NCBI GenBank assembly: GCA_030673355.1
Contig: DAOVJF010000066.1
Location: 1-9,684, forward strand
DNA: 9,684 nt
Origin: Planctomycetota bacterium
GTDB lineage: Bacteria; JAJVIF01; JAPKYR01
Direction: 5' to 3'
Position 1 is the stretch's first letter, and every line of letters begins with the position of its first letter. The notes beneath the pieces were generated by a model that was not told the DNA's origin, did no database searches, and worked only from the letters and a program-made list of their open reading frames with translations. A program made the translations under genes and the position numbers. Positions 6,031-9,684 of this stretch are shown here, piece by piece.

Positions 6031-7515
6031 ATGATGAACGACAAGAGCAAAATCCCGGATGAAGGTGCATTCGAGCCGATCGAGCCGATCGAGCAGGACG
6101 ACCCGCTTGTCCCTGCGTCTGAACCCGAAAAAGAATCAAAGAACGGTATCACTTTAATTGGGACAATAGCCGTTCTCGCGATTATCGTCATAATGGTGAT
6201 TGCATTTATGCAGGTGCAGAAAACCCGGGAGAGGCGTAACGAAGCCCGTACACGTCTGGCGATGGGGCAGGCATCACTTCTGGACGGCGATTCATACCGT
6301 GCGCTTTTCCAGTTCACGGTAGCCCTTGAACTCGATCCCGACATTCCCGGGGCATACTCATCGCTTGGACGAATCGCGATCGAGAATAAGCAGGGCAGCG
6401 ACGCGGTTCGAAAATTCCTGGCTGAACTCGAAATAGATCCGGACGACCGTGAAAGCCATCTCGCGCTGGGGTGTCTTTACAATCTCGGTTGCATTTCACC
6501 CGGCGACCCCTATAACCTCAAGGTATACCTGGTCGGTCGGTTTGCGGATGTCCTTCCGTACAACTGGCCTCTCGATTTACAATTCGACGTGGAGGGGGAT
6601 ACGGACGCACTCTCAAGCGCCGTTTATCATTTCCAGTATGCTCTCGAGAAACTTCCCGACGATCCGGCTCCCGAACTCGGCCTTGCACTGAACCATATCG
6701 CGAATTACGACCTTGGAACCGCCCGTCAGCGTTTGTCACGACTGATCTCCGAGACATCCGACGAGGCCATGATTTCAATAGCCCGGAATGTCATAGAGGA
6801 CATCAACCGTGAAGAGCAGTACATGAACTGGATCGCCGGCAATCCACGGTATTCAGGTCCGGCTGATACGGGTAGTTCACTTTTCGGACCGGATGGCGGT
6901 GAGTCCGCGCCTGAAATCCCTGTCCCGCCAGAGGCAGCCGATTATTCGGATGACCTCCAGCCGTTACCGGGATTCGATGACCAGTTCAATTACGATTCTT
7001 TCGCTACCGGATCTCCAGAGGACAATGGTTTTGGGTCGAGGGCTATCGATTCATCGCAGGTTGCCGGCAATACGGGCACCGACCTTGGCATGGAAATCCA
7101 GTTGAGCGATCTCACCATGCAGCCAACTGTCAAACCAATCACGAACGATATCCACATTCAGGATACAAACGAATGGATACGGACTGTACGCATCGGCAAC
7201 ATTTACGAAGCGGGGACAGTCGGGTTTCGCGAGGGTGAGACAATTGTCATGCCGAAAACAAATACGGAAGTGACGGTTATCGAGTCATCAGACGACAGGA
7301 TTGTCCTCGATGAGCGCGGGTATCGGTTTGTATGGGTACCCGGCGAGGTTGGATGGGTGCGGGAAACCCCGGAGGATGCGATCGGAACAAATCCCGATTT
7401 TCCGCCCGGGGTACATGCCTACACTCCTGGTAAAGAGGATGGGGATGAAGTGGAATCGGAAGATGGGGATGACTTAACGGAGGATGAGCTGGGCCCCGAA
7501 GTGGAGTCGGAATAA
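6031..7515 (+). CDS. Membrane-anchored TPR protein with C-terminal beta-type domain
   Basis: A 494-residue single-pass membrane protein of unrecognised specific function. Order of parts: an acidic cytoplasmic N-terminus (1-38) with an EPIEPIE repeat; one transmembrane helix (about 39-60) followed by the basic stretch KTRERR, whose orientation is ambiguous; TPR-like helical repeats at about 72-104 and 105-139, each ending in a DPD-type turn, and a further helical pair at about 191-260; a low-complexity Pro/Asp/Gly/Ser linker (about 275-370); a compact beta-rich segment (about 372-445); and an acidic tail (468-494) with EVESE twice. TPRs usually scaffold protein complexes. The pattern GxxxxGETIVMPxTxxxVTVIES..RIVLDERGYRFVW recalls the small beta domains of PilP/GspC-like secretion proteins; this is only a resemblance. 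In-frame TGA at 5968-5970 and the absence of other upstream ATG, GTG or TTG codons restrict the start to 6031 or 6034; neither has a Shine-Dalgarno. Confidence 0.85.
   Translation: MMNDKSKIPDEGAFEPIEPIEQDDPLVPASEPEKESKNGITLIGTIAVLAIIVIMVIAFMQVQKTRERRNEARTRLAMGQASLLDGDSYRALFQFTVALELDPDIPGAYSSLGRIAIENKQGSDAVRKFLAELEIDPDDRESHLALGCLYNLGCISPGDPYNLKVYLVGRFADVLPYNWPLDLQFDVEGDTDALSSAVYHFQYALEKLPDDPAPELGLALNHIANYDLGTARQRLSRLISETSDEAMISIARNVIEDINREEQYMNWIAGNPRYSGPADTGSSLFGPDGGESAPEIPVPPEAADYSDDLQPLPGFDDQFNYDSFATGSPEDNGFGSRAIDSSQVAGNTGTDLGMEIQLSDLTMQPTVKPITNDIHIQDTNEWIRTVRIGNIYEAGTVGFREGETIVMPKTNTEVTVIESSDDRIVLDERGYRFVWVPGEVGWVRETPEDAIGTNPDFPPGVHAYTPGKEDGDEVESEDGDDLTEDELGPEVESE
6073..6093 (+). repeat. 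9-base tandem repeat coding for EPIEPIE
   Basis: GAGCCGATC occurs twice in direct succession (6073-6081 and 6082-6090), followed by a partial third GAG. It lies in the disordered acidic N-terminus of the TPR protein and preserves the frame, so copy-number change would lengthen or shorten the tail by three residues. Confidence 0.7.
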
Positions 7516-7594
7516 AGAATGTAGCAATTTTTCTATTTTTATTTGCAAAAGGCAAAAATTCAGTAAAGGTAAAGAAATTTCTGCTGATAAACCC

Positions 7595-7622
7595 TTGCTT
7601 TCTATTTCTATTAGGGTATATT
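7595..7622 (+). promoter_or_regulatory. Candidate promoter of the DUF4912-like/glgC/glgA operon
   Basis: TTGCTT (7595-7600) and TATATT (7617-7622) are spaced by 16 bases. The -10 matches 5 of 6 consensus bases and the -35 matches 3 of 6. It lies in a 158-base AT-rich gap between the TPR gene and the glycogen genes, which look like a separate transcription unit. Initiation would fall near 7629, giving a leader of about 45 bases. The upstream part of the gap (7516-7590) has only A/T stems such as AATTTTT (7526-7532) with AAAAATT (7554-7560), and no clear GC-stemmed terminator. Confidence 0.5.
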
Positions 7623-7673
7623 CAACCTCGAATTGGAGATGTTAATTTCATTCATAGGAAAGGTGGGGGACTA

Positions 7674-8177
7674 GTGGATCACGATTCAAAAACGAGGGAG
7701 CACCCACCCGATATTCTGGAGACACAGCTCGGACCTGTCGGGGCTGGATTGCCATCCATACCGACACCATCGGAATGGCCGTCGGCCTACGGCTTCGACG
7801 AGGCTGTTGCGATAGCTGTCGTACCTGAACGGGCACTGGTTTTCTGGGAACTAGCCGGGGAAATCAGGTCGGGCACCCCGGACAATCCTGATTTTCGTCT
7901 TACCAGGTTAAGGTTAAAAGGTGAAACCCCCACAAAAGAGAAATCATGGCCGGTTGGACCGATAGGCCGCTTCCAGGATTCTGGAGTGGAACCCGGGCAG
8001 GAGTATCTTTACGTAATCGCCAGGCATTCTGATAAGGATGACACACCTTTACTGGTTACCAACCCCATACGAATGCCGATCCGAAGCGTTCCGGGGAGCA
8101 CACCGTCCGATCTGCCGTCATCACTCGACCTTCACCAAGATCCATTGAAACGCGCGCTGAGAGAGGAGGACCGCTGA
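7674..8177 (+). CDS. DUF4912-like small protein upstream of glgC
   Basis: A 167-residue soluble protein with no signal peptide or membrane segment. The central region (about 36-137) resembles DUF4912: a strand followed by VVPERALVFWEL (49-60), matching the family's L-x-x-DP-x-x-x-x-x-YWEL-type motif, then PGQEYLYVIA (107-116) and a closing TNPIRMP (129-135) matching the usual SN-x-(V/I)-x-x-P end. The biochemical function of the family is not established to my knowledge; members often sit near alpha-glucan genes. The N-terminal 35 and C-terminal 28 residues look disordered and rich in Pro/Ser/Asp. The start is GTG, chosen because no other start codon lies upstream in frame and AGGTGG (7661-7666) is suitably spaced. 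Its stop is 3 bases before glgC, and AGGAGG (8164-8169), the ribosome site for glgC, lies inside its last codons. This implies co-transcription and probable translational coupling with glycogen synthesis. The DUF match is from memory of the motif and is moderately sure. Confidence 0.75.
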   Translation: MDHDSKTREHPPDILETQLGPVGAGLPSIPTPSEWPSAYGFDEAVAIAVVPERALVFWELAGEIRSGTPDNPDFRLTRLRLKGETPTKEKSWPVGPIGRFQDSGVEPGQEYLYVIARHSDKDDTPLLVTNPIRMPIRSVPGSTPSDLPSSLDLHQDPLKRALREEDR

Positions 8178-8180
8178 ACA

Positions 8181-9488
8181 ATGCTGGAAGTACTTGCGAT
8201 GATTCTCGCGGGTGGCCGCGGTGAACGGCTGATGCCTCTCACCCAGGATCGCGCAAAGCCTGCCGTTCCTTTCGCGGGAGCGTACAGGATTATCGACTTC
8301 GTTCTCTCAAATTTCATCAATTCCCGGTTTTACCATATCAAGGTTCTCACGCAGTTCATGAGCGATTCACTGAACCAGCATTTGTCGCGGGGCTGGAACC
8401 TTAGCGGAGTTCTCGGACAATTTGTCGACCCGGTACCGGCCCAGATGAGAACCGGCTCGAGATGGTATGAGGGAACCGCCGATGCCGTGTTTCAAAATCT
8501 TCATCTGGTCTGGGATCACAATCCTGAGCACGTGGCTGTTTTCGGCGGCGACCATATTTACAAAATGAATGTAACAGAGATGTACAGATTCCATCTGAAA
8601 CGCCAGGCCACGCTGACAGTGGCATGTCTCCCGGTTGAAATTGAGGAAGCCGCGGGACGTTTCGGGGTTTTGGAAGTCGATGAAAAGAGCCGAATTATCG
8701 GTTTTGAAGAAAAACCGGCCGAACCTAAACCCATGCCGGGACGGCCCGATATGACACTCGTGAGCATGGGATCGTACTTCTGGGAAACCCATGCTCTCAG
8801 GCACGCTCTTTTCCTCGACAGGGAGAACGAAAATTCGACGCATGATTTCGGACGGGATATTATCCCCGACCTTGTCGCTCGCGGTGAAAGCGTATTCGCT
8901 TATGATTACTCGCTGAACTGGATTCCCGGCGAGGGGGAGAGGGAAAAAACATACTGGCGCGATGTCGGTACGATCGACAGCTATTTCGAAGCCAACATGG
9001 AGGTCAGGCAGGTGCACCCGCCAATAAACATGTACAATTACCAATGGCCTGTCAGGACCCTGATGCGGCCCTTCCCACCTGCGAAATTCGTTTTCGCCGA
9101 GAAAGGCGGCAGATTCGGAAAGGCTGTCGACAGCATTATAGCCTCGGGCAGTATAATTTCAGGAGCATCGGTACTGGACAGCGTACTGGGGCACAATGTA
9201 TTCGTACACTCTTATGCCCAGGTGGAGGATTCAATAATTTTTTCCGATACCGAAATCCGCCAGCATGTCAAAATCAGGAACGCAATTATCGATAAAAGCT
9301 GCATCATTGATGATGGAGTTGAAATAGGCTACGATACCAAATTCGATAAAAAGCATTTCACCATCACCCCGGAAGGCAGGGTGGTGGTGCCAAAATGGAC
9401 CCATATAACATCGGATGGGGAAGTAATCCGGCTGGAGGGTCCGTATTCACCAAAGGAGGAGGAAGCCCCTTATGCCTCGAACATCTGA
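8181..9488 (+). CDS. glgC: Glucose-1-phosphate adenylyltransferase (ADP-glucose pyrophosphorylase)
   Basis: Makes ADP-glucose and pyrophosphate from ATP and glucose 1-phosphate, the committed step of bacterial glycogen synthesis. The 435-residue length is normal. The nucleotidyltransferase domain has MILAGGRGERL (7-17), RAKPAVPF (24-31), RWYEGTADA (94-102), GGDHIYKM with the metal-binding Asp at 124, and FEEKPAEP with the substrate Lys at 178 (equivalent of E. coli K195). YWRDVGT (258-264) follows, and a left-handed beta-helix at about 300-410 shows hexapeptide-like Ile/Val periodicity. At the position of E. coli K39, involved in fructose-1,6-bisphosphate activation, there is Ala34 (FAGAYRIIDF), as I recall for actinobacterial enzymes; the stretch DPVPAQ...GSRWY also reads like that branch. 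Allosteric control may therefore differ from the enteric enzyme. AGGAGG sits 11 bases before the ATG. The last 17 bases overlap glgA. Confidence 0.97.
   Translation: MLEVLAMILAGGRGERLMPLTQDRAKPAVPFAGAYRIIDFVLSNFINSRFYHIKVLTQFMSDSLNQHLSRGWNLSGVLGQFVDPVPAQMRTGSRWYEGTADAVFQNLHLVWDHNPEHVAVFGGDHIYKMNVTEMYRFHLKRQATLTVACLPVEIEEAAGRFGVLEVDEKSRIIGFEEKPAEPKPMPGRPDMTLVSMGSYFWETHALRHALFLDRENENSTHDFGRDIIPDLVARGESVFAYDYSLNWIPGEGEREKTYWRDVGTIDSYFEANMEVRQVHPPINMYNYQWPVRTLMRPFPPAKFVFAEKGGRFGKAVDSIIASGSIISGASVLDSVLGHNVFVHSYAQVEDSIIFSDTEIRQHVKIRNAIIDKSCIIDDGVEIGYDTKFDKKHFTITPEGRVVVPKWTHITSDGEVIRLEGPYSPKEEEAPYASNI
9454..9462 (+). promoter_or_regulatory. Extended Shine-Dalgarno for glgA inside glgC
   Basis: AGGAGGAGG lies nine bases before the glgA ATG at 9472 and encodes part of the acidic KEEEAP tail of GlgC. 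It is the strongest ribosome site in the window and decides the glgA start. Ribosomes finishing glgC pass directly over it, which favours translational coupling. Confidence 0.85.
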
Positions 9489-9684
9489 AATCGTGTTCAT
9501 GGCCAGTGAAATGGTCCCATATTGTAAGACCGGCGGACTTGCCGATGTCATTGGTGCTTTACCGGTTGAGCTTTCAAACCTGGGCAATAACGTTACAGTT
9601 CTTCTTCCCTACTATCGCAAGGTCACGGAATGGGTCGAGAAGTCCGGTAACGAACCTGAAATTATCGAAGATTCAACACTTCCA
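9472..9684 (+). CDS. glgA: Glycogen synthase (ADP-glucose type), N-terminal part
   Basis: The reading frame stays open from the ATG to the window edge, giving the first 71 residues. GlgA transfers glucose from ADP-glucose to the non-reducing end of an alpha-1,4-glucan (GT5 family). The start reads IVFMASEMVPYCKTGGLADV (7-26): K19-T-G-G-L23 is the ADP-glucose-binding signature equivalent to E. coli K15-TGGL, followed by IGALPVEL and VTVLLPYY, all typical of the GT5 N-terminal Rossmann domain. The complete protein should be close to 480-500 residues, so most lies outside the window. It starts inside glgC in a different frame with a 17-base overlap and has a near-ideal Shine-Dalgarno. It forms an operon with glgC and the DUF4912-like gene. 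Confidence 0.95.
   Translation, partial: MPRTSEIVFMASEMVPYCKTGGLADVIGALPVELSNLGNNVTVLLPYYRKVTEWVEKSGNEPEIIEDSTLP

Noticed and set aside
7516..7590. AT-rich stems as a terminator of the TPR gene
   Set aside because: The possible pairs are A/T only, with long loops and no GC-rich stem before a T-run.
8367..9044. Minus-strand open frame of 225 codons opposite glgC
   Set aside because: It is antisense to a fully conserved glgC, with no ribosome site or recognisable motif.

Overview
The window looks like ordinary chromosomal DNA of a bacterium with mid-range G+C and dense genes. A predicted lipoprotein, a sigma-54-dependent regulator and an inner-membrane-anchored TPR protein suggest a diderm (Gram-negative-type) cell. 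The phylum cannot be fixed from the sequence. The mix of a K+-independent membrane pyrophosphatase, a DUF4912-like protein beside glgC, and a GlgC that reads closer to the actinobacterial form than to the enteric form would fit an uncultured deep-branching lineage; that is inference. I see no rRNA, tRNA, CRISPR array, insertion sequence or phage gene.

Layout. Positions 1-177 hold no gene I can support but contain short interleaved inverted repeats. On the minus strand, 178-2514 encodes HppA, a proton-pumping membrane pyrophosphatase. A 389-base divergent intergenic region (2515-2903) separates it from six plus-strand genes: a Trp-rich predicted lipoprotein of unknown function (2904-4484), an NtrC-type response regulator (4553-5959), a membrane-anchored TPR protein (6031-7515), a DUF4912-like protein (7674-8177), glgC (8181-9488) and the 5' part of glgA (9472 to the window end).

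How they fit together. The last three genes form a tight glycogen-synthesis operon. The first two are 3 bases apart, glgC and glgA overlap by 17 bases, and a plausible promoter lies before the DUF4912-like gene. GlgC makes ADP-glucose and pyrophosphate; GlgA polymerises the glucose. HppA could recover energy from that pyrophosphate, but it is not in the operon, so the link is only metabolic. The regulator and the TPR gene are neighbours with small gaps, and neither has a Shine-Dalgarno sequence although both starts are well constrained. No histidine kinase and no convincing sigma-54 promoter is visible.

I do not see a clear new multi-gene system. The best leads are the DUF4912-like partner of glgC-glgA, the TPR protein with a C-terminal beta-type domain, the uncharacterised lipoprotein, the two SD-less genes, and a possible dispersed repeat at the left edge.
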